Assembly (NCBI GenBank): GCA_035772405.1 | Contig: JAYKKM010000351.1 | Span: forward strand, 4,300,001 to 4,364,000 | Direction of reading: 5' to 3' | Source: Chrysogorgia sp. JL179-B06 | Taxonomy: Eukaryota > Cnidaria > Anthozoa > Scleralcyonacea > Chrysogorgiidae | Length of the DNA stretch: 64,000 nt | Part shown: piece after piece, positions 22,430 through 36,744 of the stretch | Layout: every line of letters begins with the position of its first letter | How positions within the stretch are numbered: position 1 is the stretch's first letter | The notes under the pieces: model-generated | Seen by the model: only the letters and a program-made list of their open reading frames with translations | Told to the model about the DNA's origin: nothing | Databases searched by the model: none | Made by a program: the position numbers and the translations under genes

Positions 22430-23800
22430 TCGAAAATCACCCAAAATGCCGCCTAATAAACTCCGCAAAGAGCGACCTCGGCAAGGTCAGTAAAACCATC
22501 TTGGACAAAATTAACAATGAAATCCGTGAACAGACGTGTTCTAACCAATGGCGTAACTCAGACGACACAATCTCCTGGTTCAAATAATCATAAACAATAA
22601 AAACAAGCATACATTCTTATCATTTGATATTGTATTATTTTACCCATCTATTTCCGAACATTTACTCGACCAAGCAATCACCTGGGGCAAGCAATTTAGC
22701 ACCATCACCGAAAACAACATCAAAATTATTAAACATGCCCGAAAATCCCTCCTCTTCAACAACGGCCGAGCATTGACGAAAAGAAACACCGCCAACACAT
22801 TTGACGTGGGATGTTACGATGGAGCTGAAATTTGTGAGCTCGTCGGACTTTTAATTTCATCCTAAACTCACTATAGAAGAACGCTTCGGAAAGATGACAG
22901 GTCTATATACCGAGACGACGGTTTGGCAACTATTAATACCACCTCCGGAAGATTGGCCGACAAAGCGAGAAATGATCTAATCAGTATTTTCGAAAAAATT
23001 GGCCTGAAAATAACAGCACAGACAAATCTTAAACGCGTAAACTTTCTAGACATAACATTTGACTTGACAAACGATACGTACAGACTCTACAGAAAACCAA
23101 ACGACGAACCACTTTACATTAACCGCTTATCAAACCACCGCCTTCCATCCTCCGAAAATTGCCCTGATCGATAAACAAACGCATTAACAAATTATCATGT
23201 AACAAAGAGACATTCGACGCAGCAACACCACTATACAATGACGCATTAAAAATAAGTAACTTTGACACAAAACCTTACGTACGAACCGACTACAGAAAAC
23301 GTAGACAACATTTCCAACACAAACAAATCCCAAAGACGAAACAGACATCGAAATGTAATGCCTTACAGCAAAAACGTAAAAACAAACACAGGCCGACTCA
23401 TTGACAAACATTTTCCACCCTCCAACAAACTTAACAAACATTTCAACCGCCATACATTACGGATCAGCTACAGTTGTCTAGAGAACATGAAAAGCTTCCT
23501 AATCATCAACAAACATAATAACAAAATACTGAAAAACCACGCTAAACAAACTGACACAACGAACAATGATTTGCGCAAATGTAACTGCCGACGCTGATGA
23601 ATGCCCGACCGATGGTAAATACCTTACTGAGAGTGTTGTTTGCCAAGCTGATGTTACGACGCACGACAGCCATGAGAAGAATAACCTATGTCGGAGTTAC
23701 GGCTAATGCATTTAAATATGGATACCGGAACCACGTCAAGTTCACAACCGCAAAGTGGAGGAGAAGAGAGGAATTTTGATGAGAAGTAACTGACATCGCA
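22430..23800 (+). pseudogene. Penelope-like element PLE-3: RT and GIY-YIG, broken
   Basis: In order across frames: ISWFK (linker before RT), LSFDIVLFYPSISEHLLDQA, IIKHARKSLLFNNGRA, DGAEICELVGLL, the catalytic YRDDGLATI (22905), KARNDLISIFEKIGLKITAQ, VNFLDITFDL, PLYINRLSNH, then on to [20 protein letters not shown] and [11 protein letters not shown], and a degraded TYVGVTANAFKYGYRNH nuclease motif (~23685-23740). Stops and frameshifts are present throughout. PLE-2 carries the same TYIGLT-type nuclease, so the two belong to one clade; PLE-1 and PLE-4 belong to another (YIGETGR). It lies in transporter intron 1. Confidence 0.88.
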
Positions 23801-23956
23801 CTTGATTTCCCAGTTTAAAACTTTGAAAAGTATGTTGAATTAATATGGTATATACAGTTAATATTTACCCGTTAATGACAATTAACTTCTTCGCGGTATT
23901 CGTAAACCGTTGTATTTTCGGTAGGAATAGTATGGAATAATTTGGACATAAATTAC

Positions 23957-24110
23957 CTGCTTTTGCTTTACTTTCGTTGTAATAAGCGATGAAGACCACG
24001 ACAAGAACACCAACAGAATTCATCATCCCCAAAATCAGACTTACAGCAAAGACCACCACACCAAGGTATAACCATGAATATAACACATCCTTCTTCCTTT
24101 CGCCCAACAT
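23957..24110 (-). CDS. SLC16-like monocarboxylate transporter, exon 1
   Basis: The ATG is at 24110-24108. The frame gives a short polar N-terminus (MLGERKKDV), then YSWLYLGVVVFAVSLILGMM and VVVFIAYYNESKAKAG, the first membrane helix and following loop of MCT proteins. It ends with donor GTAATT in phase 1, matching the acceptor of exon 2 at 17936, whose first residue is the Trp of the family W-I-x-S motif. No competing upstream ATG in frame was evident. The 5' flank (24111-24780) has no TATA box I can point to. The gene spans ~20 kb with two large, transposon-filled introns. Confidence 0.8.
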
Positions 24111-27100
24111 TTAGAACCTTAAACGTTGTGAAAAATATTGTATATCTGAAATTACTATCCCGTCGATTGAACACAAGAAACAATCCTCGATGAATTGCTA
24201 GTTTGTGAAATTGCTATGCTAAAATAATATCAGATACATTATATATAATATTCTATATCTGATGATCGTCCATCTGCTTGAATCTCTGTGTAACAACTAC
24301 AGTAAGATGTTCGTTGTTATATCGTTATAATGTTCGTTGTAATATCGATCAATTATTATATATAAGATTTCGATGAAATGATTCGTTAAAGCAAATCAAC
24401 AACTGGTTTGACAGCAAAGCAGTATGTTATCAAAGAGAGCCCTATATAATAAAAAAACAAACTAAATACATATAATACATATATGACACAGTTATGCACC
24501 AGTCAATTGAAGCTACGGCCCCCCGACCCCCGGGGAATAGCGCGGCATGTGTTAATCCCCGGCTATTTCCCCCGCCACCGGTGGAACCCCCGGTTTTAAA
24601 AGCCCCGGTACCAAGGGGATCATTGAACCAAACTTTAATAAAATATATCAAGATACAATATAAACAAATAAAGTAATACGTAAATTTAACACGAAACGGG
24701 TATAGAAGTAATGCGAGCAACAAAGTCACAGCAACATTCCCACTATCAAACTTATTATCATTTTCTATTTGCAATAAAACTTCTTTTCAGCAGTGAATAT
24801 CGTCCTCTTAGCAACTCTTAGCACGGGTCGACATTGCAAAAAGTTAAGCTTGCGTGCGTGACACTCGAGATCATCGAAACATGCCAACTAATCGCTGCGC
24901 TTGTTAATTAAAACTAACCAATCACAGTCCGGATTGTAGCCCAAGCTCTCAGCTTTAAAATGAGTCGTTTTTTATAATTTTCCATGCTACACGCAGACTA
25001 AATGTAATGTCAACACTAAAATACGGCAATGCTATTTTTCTAATATCTGTTCGATTGAAGGTCTGCGTGTGTTAAAGCTTATATAAAAATCAACGGCAAG
25101 GTATACAAAACATGTCTGTTACGAAATTATATCGGTTTAACGGATATAAAAGCATTAAATCATCGGGTAAACGTCGAATAGATCTTGAAGCCATGTCCTT
25201 TGATTTTAAAGACGAGTTTTGGGTACTAATCGAGTTTTGGGTACTAATCGCAATACGCATTTTCTAGTATAACATCGGCTGATCTTCACATTTTAAGTAG
25301 ACGAAACCTACAGCGTTCGATTCGCAAGATTCAAATGATCATTTCGATATAGAATTGATTTAAATCGGACAAAAACATAATGTTTCATAATGATAAATAT
25401 TGCGGAGTTTCACGGTTGTTGACATTTGTCAACACAGCATAATAATATCTCCCTGTCCTTCGCTTGATGATTGATCTCTCATCTGTGTATGATCTTGGAG
25501 AGAATATTTGCAATGGTTTGCGGGTTTACATGTTTCGGTAAACTTTTCCAACTGTGATTCATTTCCTTTGAGCTTTTGTGTTCCACAACGTGGCTCACTT
25601 TTATTATGAAGACGAAGCTAAATCTGTACCGCACGCCCAGATGAATCAGAGCAACGTTACAACAAGGGAAAACTGTGGTAGATCACTCTTGCAACTTGAT
25701 TACAATTCATGTTGAAATACTTACTAAATCTCAAGATACTGATCGGCTATCAGTCGTAACTTGTCGTTTCATTCTTCTTCCCAATACCGCGAAAAATGGA
25801 AGTATTTTAAAAGTGAATGGTCATTTACGAAATTGTCGCTGGAATATCGAGCAAAGATCAGAAGATTCGAGTGGCAACGTTGAGCCGGGTTAGTAACCGA
25901 TAGCGACGGGGGTACCTGTAGCTAATTTGGTTATTCACCGATGCGTGAGTAGCTACGAGGCGAATATCGATCTTCGCTACGGAGGTTGATGTCATCATCA
26001 CGGAGCTTTTCTAAAGATTTCAGTAAAACAAGTTTTCTGAAATGTTATTTTATATACTTTTACTGAGAGTTCTCTTTGTTTATTTGTTTTCAAAGTTAGA
26101 CTAATTGGCATCAATTTAAACATGTTATACTTCGATGCACTCACGTTTTACATGTATAGTCGCACGAAGAGCATTTATAAATGGTTTATTGTTTATATTA
26201 CTTAAAGATATATTATTGGCAATCTGATCAGTTCGCGTGACCATGCAGTAAACGTTGGACGATCTTGTCAAACAAACGCCATACGCAATACAATCGTTGT
26301 AGAAATTCATTCGGCACTTTTTAAAATCTCGATTAGACAATTAATAAATCATCTCCTGAAATAACAATTTAAGTACCTGTTCTGGTGCCCCCTTCCACCT
26401 GCTCAATGTTGTTTCATTCTACAGTAGATTCCACCTTGTTCAGGTCACACAGCAGCATTTATTTGTGATAAAACCAACATTGTAAGCTAGGGGTAGAGGC
26501 GGTAGATGCCGTTGTACACCACGTGTGTCCCATCAATCAGCGGCAAGCAATAGTCTTCTGGGCGATCTTTTTAAGTATCCGCGAGAGATGCCTATATTAC
26601 GATAATATGACATACATCATATAACTGCATGCTAACCCAAAAACAACTTAGATCCTAACCCTAACCCCTCGCCCAATGGGTTTTCTAACCCTAACCTCTG
26701 CGATACAGGAAAGCTCAGTAAAAATCCAATTACTAACCTTGATACTAATAAAAGGATCGTCTAGAAGACGATTGCTTGCCGCTGACCAGGATAAATGGCG
26801 TGCTAACCTCCCACCATGAAATTAGGTATATACTTCATGGTAACACTAGACCGGATTTCCATCTGTTTTTTATAAACCAAATCAGTCTAGAGAATTCTAG
26901 GTTTTTGCAGCGAGATAACAATGATAAAAATAACACACTGCTAACACTCGATCCACATGATTAATATATGAAACTGCCTGTCTAATAATTTGTACGCGCA
27001 TATGTTCAAAATATAACTATTTCCTATTCAGGTCAAACGTTTCTCAAACCAGTAATTCAATTACGCAGCCAACCGCAGTATTTGGCACATGACGACATTT

Positions 27101-27580
27101 TTTGCGATTATTAAAATGGAGTTGATCGAGCAGGAAGCTGTATATTCCACTGGTATATTTGCAAGGAGATGATCGCAACCTCGTTCCCAGGGCATTTTTT
27201 CTCCACTGTGGAAGGTCGGCGAAAATGGCCGTGCGATCGGCTGGTCACATGACACCCGGAATTTATGGGTGTTTAGATATGATAATTTTTGTGATTTTCG
27301 TTCCATTGCCTTTGTCTACTTTGCTGACCTGAATAATTGAGAAATATTCAATGCTCTTCAGTGTTGTTCATGTCAGCATTCGTCGGCATAAAAGCAGCTA
27401 ACAAGCTTAATAATCCACCATACATCCATGGTTATCTCTTAGAAAAGGTATGAAGAAGCATATATCCAATTTTGAGAAAGCTATCACTTGTAATTTGCTT
27501 CTCATTTGCTGTAAAATTCAGATTTAGATGAATAAATTATACTCGGCTGAATTAATAGCGTAGAGTCTGGCTGATATTAA
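24111..27580. other. Upstream of the transporter gene: no gene recognised
   Basis: Short frames near 25675-25893, 26125-26340 and 27061-27306 show no motif. Around 24520-24620 there is an unusual C/G-rich block (GGCCCCCCGACCCCCGGGG, CCCCCGGTTTTAAAAGCCCC). A TTAGGG-like (CCTAACCCTAACC) patch is at 26640-26695. At about 27175-27240 lies one of several copies of a CCTCGTNCCCAGGG sequence also seen near 27780 and 49485. Confidence 0.4.
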
Positions 27581-27988
27581 TAGCTCAAAAAGCGGTTTGA
27601 CTCACAAATTATTGCAAATGAGCTATTTCTTTTGTTATGGCCGCAAGAATTATGGGTAAAAGCGGACAAACATCGGTACTGACGTCATCTCGACGAAGCG
27701 CTATTGAGTTTTATGACAAGCCAATCGCATTATAGAATGGACCAGCCGATTTGCCGACCTTTCGCTGTGGAGGCAAAATGCCCTGGGTACGAGGTTGAGG
27801 TGATCGTGGTTTGTTAACGTACTTTACTGTACAGCAAAGTTGAAAACGACGAATTATTTGAAGGAAGTCGTCAATGCGTCAAGGTATGCTATATTTATCC
27901 GGATATAGTATATATTTATTTGTTGATTTTTTCTGAAGGCCGAGTGTTTGTACCTTGTATTATTGAATTTATATTATTTAATAAATAG

Positions 27989-28136
27989 AAAACATTTTCC
28001 GTGTTTACATACAGTTATATAAACACGAGTGGAAGTTTGGGAGAACGAGAACATCATCATTCCACGCGATTTCGAGTTCTCCCAAACTTCCACGAGTGTT
28101 TATATAACGTATGGAAACACGGATAAAAATGTTTTT
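27989..28136. mobile_element. Foldback element
   Basis: Arms AACATTTTTCCGTGTTT-like and ATATAAACACTCGTGGAAG are repeated in inverse around a short centre; the arms are about 60 bp. Confidence 0.75.
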
Positions 28137-28239
28137 CTATTTCTTTTATAAAATAACCCGTAGAAAGCGAATAAAATGTACAAATATCTTTTTTTATCTA
28201 CACGTAAATTCTCCTTACTACGTATGCTGGCGCCGTGAT

Positions 28240-28392
28240 GTCTAATTGATGGCTAATTGATGGCGTATGATGGCTATTGATGGCGTATGATGGCTAATTG
28301 ATGGCGTATGATGACTAATTGATGGCGTATGATGGCGGCTAATTGATGCGTATGATGGCTAATTGATGGCGTATGATGGCGTATCACGATGG
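28240..28392. repeat. Minisatellite, ~20-bp unit (GATGGCGTATGATGGCTAAT)
   Basis: About seven imperfect head-to-tail units of GATGGCTAATTGATGGCGTA and shortened forms. Confidence 0.85.
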
Positions 28393-28835
28393 CGTAATCC
28401 ATCCATATAGCCTGATATAAACACGGTAACTGACCAATCACAGCGTGCGTAAGACACGACTTATTTTATAAATCGTTATAGTGTATATTTTGTTTCGATT
28501 ATATAAAAATAAGCAGAACAGTGAAGAAAAACATTTGTACAATCTTCACGTAGCATTTCAAATATTTATTCATAAATTGCATATTAAGTTAACTAGAGGC
28601 TCCACATATTTGTTGTTTACTCAAGCCACGGTTAATAGAAGGGGAACTGGCTAGGCTAGCTGAACCACGTGACAAAACATCCTATTGACCAATTTTATTT
28701 TTGTCACGTGATGCGGTAGCGGCATCCGTTCGGAAAGCTACGTCTTTACACTTCAAAACCTTTGTAGGAAAACCTTGGCTTTGATTGTTGGCTTCGTTTA
28801 TTTTTCTGTGCCTCACATATCATCAATTATCAGCA

Positions 28836-29013
28836 TATATGCTCGGGAAAAATTGTGCGTTTTTTGGTTGTGCGACCAGCGGAAAGAACGGGCATGCCTT
28901 TTTATGATCCCGAGCATTCGTGCAGATGATCCCGAAGTTACAGTGGTGTTAAAGAGGAAAGCTCGAGAAGAATGGCTTCGTTTAGTATTGCGGACGATGG
29001 ATATTACACCAGA
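28836..29013 (+). pseudogene. THAP zinc-finger, first half (probable 5' exon of the P-like element)
   Basis: One frame gives GKNCAFFGCATSGKNGHAFL, the start of a THAP C2CH finger (C-x4-C). A shift of frame near 28905 continues as IPSIRADDPEVTVV ... KAREEWLRLVLR, matching the THAP helix with its conserved Trp. The exon ends at donor GTGAGG (29014). A matching THAP second half (CERHFNPDC) lies 5.4 kb downstream at 34422 on the same strand beside a P-like transposase. The two were probably adjacent exons before the repeats at 29.7-34.4 kb arrived. The frameshift marks it as broken. Confidence 0.6.
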
Positions 29014-29717
29014 GTGAGGCCAACAACATCTATATGTAATGTAATAGCGCTCCGTCGAGATGACGTCAGCATCGATGTTTGTCCGCTTTTACCCATAATT
29101 TTTGCGGCCATAGCAAAAGAAATAGCTCATTTGCAATCATTTGTGAGTCAAATTTGGTTTGTTTGTCCGCTTTTTGAGCTATTAATAGCAGCCAGACTCT
29201 ACGCTATTCGTCTCGTAGCATTACTCGTACTATCACTTGTTGTTCTTAAAGGACATTGGTAACAAAAATTAAGTTTGTCTAGTATGAAAGAACTCGTAAA
29301 ATGATAGAGTAACACATTTCACAATTTTCCCATATTTTACTTCGTTTTTGATATATTTCAGTTGGTTTGATATGTAAATTAGATGGTCTCTGACGTCAGG
29401 TGTTGGGTGGGAATTTTCACACATTAAAAAAGGTCTTATATCTCAGTGATTGCCAAGTTTACAGCGTTCATTATCATGAGGAGTTATTATACGCACATTT
29501 CCAAGTAAATTTGTGAAACAAACTTGAAGATGGAACTAATATACTAATGTGTGAAACTTCTCTACCCAGTCAGTACCTGACATCAGAGACCATCTCATTT
29601 ACATATCAAACAAACTGAAATATTTCAAAAACGAAGTAAAATACAGAAAAGTTGTAAAATAGGTTATTCTATCATTTTACGAGTTCTTTCATATTAGACA
29701 AACTTAATTTTTGTTGC

Positions 29718-29862
29718 CAATGTCCTTTAATCCCCTCGCCCGGCGCGAAGCGTCGGCCGAAGGCCGAAGGCCTGAGGGCGAGGGTGCTAATATCGACCGG
29801 CGTTTTGTCCCTTATCACGCGAGATGCAAGCGGTTCCTGATCTCGGATCGGGTTCATAGGTA
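29718..29862 (-). repeat. ~140-bp repeat with GC-rich terminal hairpin, copy 2
   Basis: Minus-strand order: TATACCTAT, CGATCC, GCTTGCATCTCGCGTGATAA, ACGCCGGTCGATATTAGCAC, then hairpin CCTCGCCCTCAGGCC...GGGCGAGGGGATTA. It is nearly identical to 58547-58684 and similar to 38868-39004. Confidence 0.75.
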
Positions 29863-29869
29863 TATAAAC

Positions 29870-29995
29870 ATACGAAAAATCATACACAAAAATCATACAC
29901 AAAAATCATACATACCAAAAATATAAACATACCAAAAATACCAAAAATACCTTCGACATACCAAAAATCATACACAATTCGGACAAGAAGAACAT
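29870..29995. repeat. AAAAATCATACACA / ATACCAAAAAT short tandem repeats
   Basis: A local array of CATACACAAAAAT and CATACCAAAAAT units. The short frame over it is not a gene. Confidence 0.7.
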
Positions 29996-30372
29996 GGAAT
30001 ATACCACCAAAAACTATTACAACAAAAAACATCACACTCTCAAACTTCAGGAAGTTACTATTCAACTACTACATTAACGCACTTAACAACACATATGACA
30101 TAGACGATTCACGAACATGGATAAGCATATGCTTAAAATGTAATAGAGCTCGAAGCCTTACGAACCCACCATCGTGTTGTTTCTAGTATATATCATAGTA
30201 AATTTGTTGTATTTAATGTGTGTTGTATATCGCTATGTATCTTTAAAGTGACTGTTACATCGTACTTGTTTTGGGGCCGCAGTAATTGGCACTAGCTGTT
30301 GCGGTTACCCAGCCTATTGTCTTAATGTCTGTATTTATGTTTGTAATGTATATGGCAAAGTTATTAAAATTA

Positions 30373-30375
<3 letters not shown>

Positions 30376-30426
<51 letters not shown>

Positions 30427-30448
30427 TAATATATATATATATATATAT
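30376..30448. repeat. (AT)n array
   Basis: An AT dinucleotide array following a GTTATTAAAATTAAAAATT tail. The preceding ~110 bp (from GGGGCCGCAGTAATTGGC, 30272) resemble 34279-34390 and, inverted, 49545-49610. Confidence 0.9.
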
Positions 30449-30564
30449 AGATTTTCGCTTACCTCAAAACTGGTCTGCTACAACTTGTTTCAGGTCACTG
30501 CCTGAAGATTCTTTTACAGATGAAACAAGTTGTAGCAGACCAGTTTTGAGGTAAGCGAAAATCT
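30449..30564. mobile_element. Perfect short foldback
   Basis: Arms of about 50 bp (AGATTTTCGCTTACCTCAAA ... CTACAACTTGTTTCA and exact complement) around a ~15-bp loop. It lies between two AT arrays. Confidence 0.85.
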
Positions 30565-30626
30565 ATTATTTGCTCTAACTATATGTTGTTGAGCACTCTT
30601 TGCATTTCGTAGACCAAAACCTACAC

Positions 30627-33470
<2,844 letters not shown>

Positions 33471-34278
33471 TATTAGACTAATCAATACAGAACGGCTGTG
33501 GATCCGGGGGCGGCAAAGGTGTGTTTCTGCGTTTGGGCTAGGATTTGGTTATCTCGATCCTTGCCATGTGATGATGAGTTATTGTTTATAACTAATCTTG
33601 GCGGCGTGTAGAAATGGTCAGCACTAGAGGCAATCCACCGAGGGTCTTTCACCGAGTGGGGACTAGGACTAGTTACTATATTACCAACTGTTTTTGACTG
33701 TTTTGAACTGTTTTTAGGAGTACATGATTAAAGACCAATAATCGGCAATTGTCAAATGCTTTTAGATTACCAATGATGGGTAATTCCACAACAGTAAATT
33801 GTAGGATTCTAGAACCCAACCCCAACACAAATCCTAACCCTAACCCCCCGCCTAATCCCCACCTCCAACGTCATTGTAACCCTAACTCCCAACCTGTGTG
33901 TTTTAAAAACTTAAGGAACTTGAATAATTTAGCAACTAGTCGTAGTCCCTACTTGGTTGGGTTAGGATTGGTGTTGTGTTGGGGTTGAGTTCTAGAATCC
34001 TACAATATATTGTTGTGCAATTACCCATTATTGGTAATCTGAGAGTATTTAACAATTGGCGATTATTGGTAATCTAAGAGTCAAGATAACCTGGCAGGGC
34101 AGAAATATAATTTAGCAGCTAGTCCTAGTCCCCACTCGGTTAAAGAGCCTCAGTGGATTGCCTCTAGTGCTGACCTGTAGAAATGGAGTACTGCGGTCCT
34201 CCTGGACAGTTGTTGTGCATTATTAAAATAACAGTAATTTATTGTTATTATTATTTGTAAATATACTTTTAAATTCTG

Positions 34279-34421
34279 GGTCCGCAGTAATTGGCTATGC
34301 TGTTGCGGTACCCTGCCATTGTTTTATTACTATATAGTGTAATCTATGTTAGGTTTCTTTTTTGGTGTTTTTTTGCAAAATGGTGAAGCTAATGAAATAA
34401 AAAATAAAAATAAATAAAATA
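34279..34421 (+). repeat. Retroposon-like 3' tail ending in A/TAAA-rich sequence
   Basis: GGGTCCGCAGTAATTGGC ... GCTGTTGCGGTACCCTGCC leads into an AATAAAAAATAAAAATAAAT tail. Similar conserved tails are at 30272-30378 and, inverted, 49545-49615. A poly-A-like tail that truncates the next exon suggests a SINE or 5'-truncated LINE. Confidence 0.5.
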
Positions 34422-36530
34422 AATATCTGTGAGCGTCATTTCAATCCAGACTGCATTTTATCAAGTAAGTGTTTCCCGTGTATTTGTTGCTATATTTGCA
34501 TAATATTTGCGCATCTCTTGATAAATAATGTTGTATTTGGTTTAACCATAGCTTTAGCTTGCTGTTCAGTTTTAATTATCAGACCCCAAACGTAACGTTT
34601 TGGTAACTGGCAGTATTCCGACGGAGAATCTACCGACGAAGAGCTACGATACCCCTATAAAAGAAGGTCGGACTCTGGTAAGGAATAATTTTGAAGATAG
34701 GCCTACTACAGGTACGTCCTCAGACATCTCGTGTTTGTCAGTGCCAACTTTTGCCAATTTGGGCCAGTTGATTGAGGAGCTGGACGAAGAAGCTGTACTT
34801 CCTTGGATTGTAAATAAACGCACGGAGGACAAGTTGAAAATCAAGCTGTTCGATGGTGATCATACAATGGCGAAATACACCGCATGAGTAATCAATGCTG
34901 CGTTAGAATTTTCTGTGTATGCGTTTCACTGGACTATTCCTGACAATCACGCCATCTACATTGAGAGAAAGAATTCAATGAAAGGTCAAGATATCAAGGA
35001 ACTGCTGACCTCTGTGGAAAAATCCTGCCTTTGTCAAGGATTACCGGCTGAAAACCATGAGACAAAATCTGTAGCTGTCGACCCAACCACGCGTGTTACT
35101 AATATAGTATACCTGGAACAATTATTCGCCATTCTCTTCCCAAGTTATTGTCTGAGAAGCAGTTTCTTCCGAATGCGAAATTATTCTGGAGAACTGTGGT
35201 TAAAATAAAAAGCCATGCGGACCATGTACCAGTGCAAGCAATGCGTTGAAGAAATCGCAAAGGAAAAAAAAAAAAAGGATCTCTACGACTACAGCCAAAA
35301 CAAGCCTTAATTTGCTGCCTGTGGAGCAGAAAATTTACGTGCAACTGTGAGATCAGCAAGGCTCCAGTGCAAATAGTTGGAAGAGCAGGTTCAGAAGCTG
35401 CAGAGCAAAATTGAAGAAAATGGAGTGGCCGTCAGTGAATCTGTAGAGGACCTTCTCAAAATAATGGGTGGGCAAAATCTAGAGGCCACTCCTCACATGA
35501 AGTTCTTTTCGGAGCAGCAGATGAACCTGCTTCAAGTAAACAAGATGGGAAGGAGATGCCATCCCCAGATTATCAGATTTGCCTTGTCACTACATGGCAA
35601 ATCACCCTCCGCATATACAGAGAGCTCGGAGATAGTGGGGCTCTAGTTCTTCCAAGCTAAGTGAAAGGGTTCTTCGTGATTACAAGAATTACTTTAAGCC
35701 AAAAGCTGGTATAAACAATGAGAACGTTGAATGTCTGCGTGAGAAAACTTCTTCCTTTTCGAGTGTCCAACGATATGTTGCTGTTGTCATGGACGAGATG
35801 AAATCCATTCAAATCTTGCTTTTGACAAGTTTTCTGGGGACTTGATTGGATTTGTTGATCTTGGAGATCCAATGTCCAACTTTGCCAACCTAGCAGAAGA
35901 TGCTATGGCCTCTCATGCTTTGGCATTTCTTGTAAGAGGATTATGCACTGACCTGAAACATGTGATTGCATATATTTTTACAGGAAATGTCATTTCCTTC
36001 CAGATTATGCCAATTTTCTGGAAAGTTATCTCAATGCTGGAGCTCGGGCTGAATCGTTGGGTGGTGCTGCTGTGAATGATGGGGCTTCGGCAAATCGCAA
36101 GTTTTTCCGTCTTCACTCCAAGATCTCTTGTGACCTGAAGTGTGATGTTGTATGCAAGACATGTAATGTTTTTGCGACATCACGCTTCATCTATTTCTTT
36201 GCAGACTCTCCCCATTTGATGAAGACTGCGCATAACTGCCTGTGTGATTCAGGGTCAGGTTCCTGCAGCCGTTACATGTGCAGGAATGACGGAAAATATC
36301 TGCTTTTCAAACACATTGCAGATCTTTTCTACAGCGACCAGGAATATAGCCTCCACACTTTGCCCAAGCTTACCATGGATCACATCGTCCTTATACTTCC
36401 TAAAGCAAGATGAAGGTGAAGCTGGCGACAAAATCCTGAGTCGGCTTGTGGATTATCAAGATGGCGGTCAGGCGAATCATGCAACCCGGCGTTCGGTCGC
36501 CTTTACCTTGTTATTTACTTATGGTTAACT
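34422..36530 (+). pseudogene. P-element-like transposase with THAP remnant, broken
   Basis: It begins with ICERHFNPDCI (second half of a THAP finger) and donor GTAAGT at 34465. From 34560 the transposase body follows in several frames: ENLPTKSYDTP, FANLGQLIEELDEEAVLPWI, FHWTIPDNHAIY, FFSEQQMNLLQVNKMGRRCHPQIIRFALSLHGKSP (35500-35615; quoted in parts), RYVAVVMDEM, LIGFVDLGDP (35845), MASHALAFLVRGL, IMPIFWKVIS, NDGASANRKFFRLHS (36075), RFIYFFADSPHLMKTAHNCL (36190), SRYMCRNDGKYLLF, LPKLTMDHI, and an end with QANHATRRS. This order is that of P-like/THAP9-type transposases. Acids are visible in MDEM and LGDP, but stops and frameshifts near 34886, 35209, 35646 and 36410 make it inactive. Repeats have filled the first intron. 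Confidence 0.85.
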
Positions 36531-36744
36531 GTTCAGCGACTGCTTCCTCTTCAGAATCACGGTAATTCAATCATGAACTCAACTTCAATCATGAAAACAA
36601 CTCAGTCTCCCTCAAATTAATTGAAATTCACGGTGAAATACAGTCGATGTCTACATCTAAACATGAAGTTACGGCGATGGCTAAAGTTATGATATCGGTT
36701 CTGGTTATTCGTTCAACGGCGTTGGCAATGATGTTGACTCTTCT

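Larger units (their letters stand above)
27585..29215. repeat. Inverted ~150-bp repeats flanking 1.3 kb
   Basis: 27585-27715 and 29040-29215 are inverted copies sharing TAGAGTCTGGCTG, AATAGCTCAAAAAGCGG, TGAGCTATTTCTTTTG, CCGCTTTTACCCATAAT (complement) and CGTCGAGATGACGTCAG. A further copy of this sequence is the pair of pieces at 9975-10104 and 10882-10960, split by the MITE. The enclosed DNA holds a foldback, a minisatellite and a THAP exon. Confidence 0.65.

Noticed and set aside
24494..24676. Pro-rich frame RPPGNSAACVNPRLFPPPP
   Set aside because: It comes from a small C-rich block with no homologue I recognise and no splice context.
25675..25893. 72-residue plus-strand frame (also 26125-26340 minus, 27061-27306 minus)
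   Set aside because: No motif, no neighbouring exons and length within chance for this composition.
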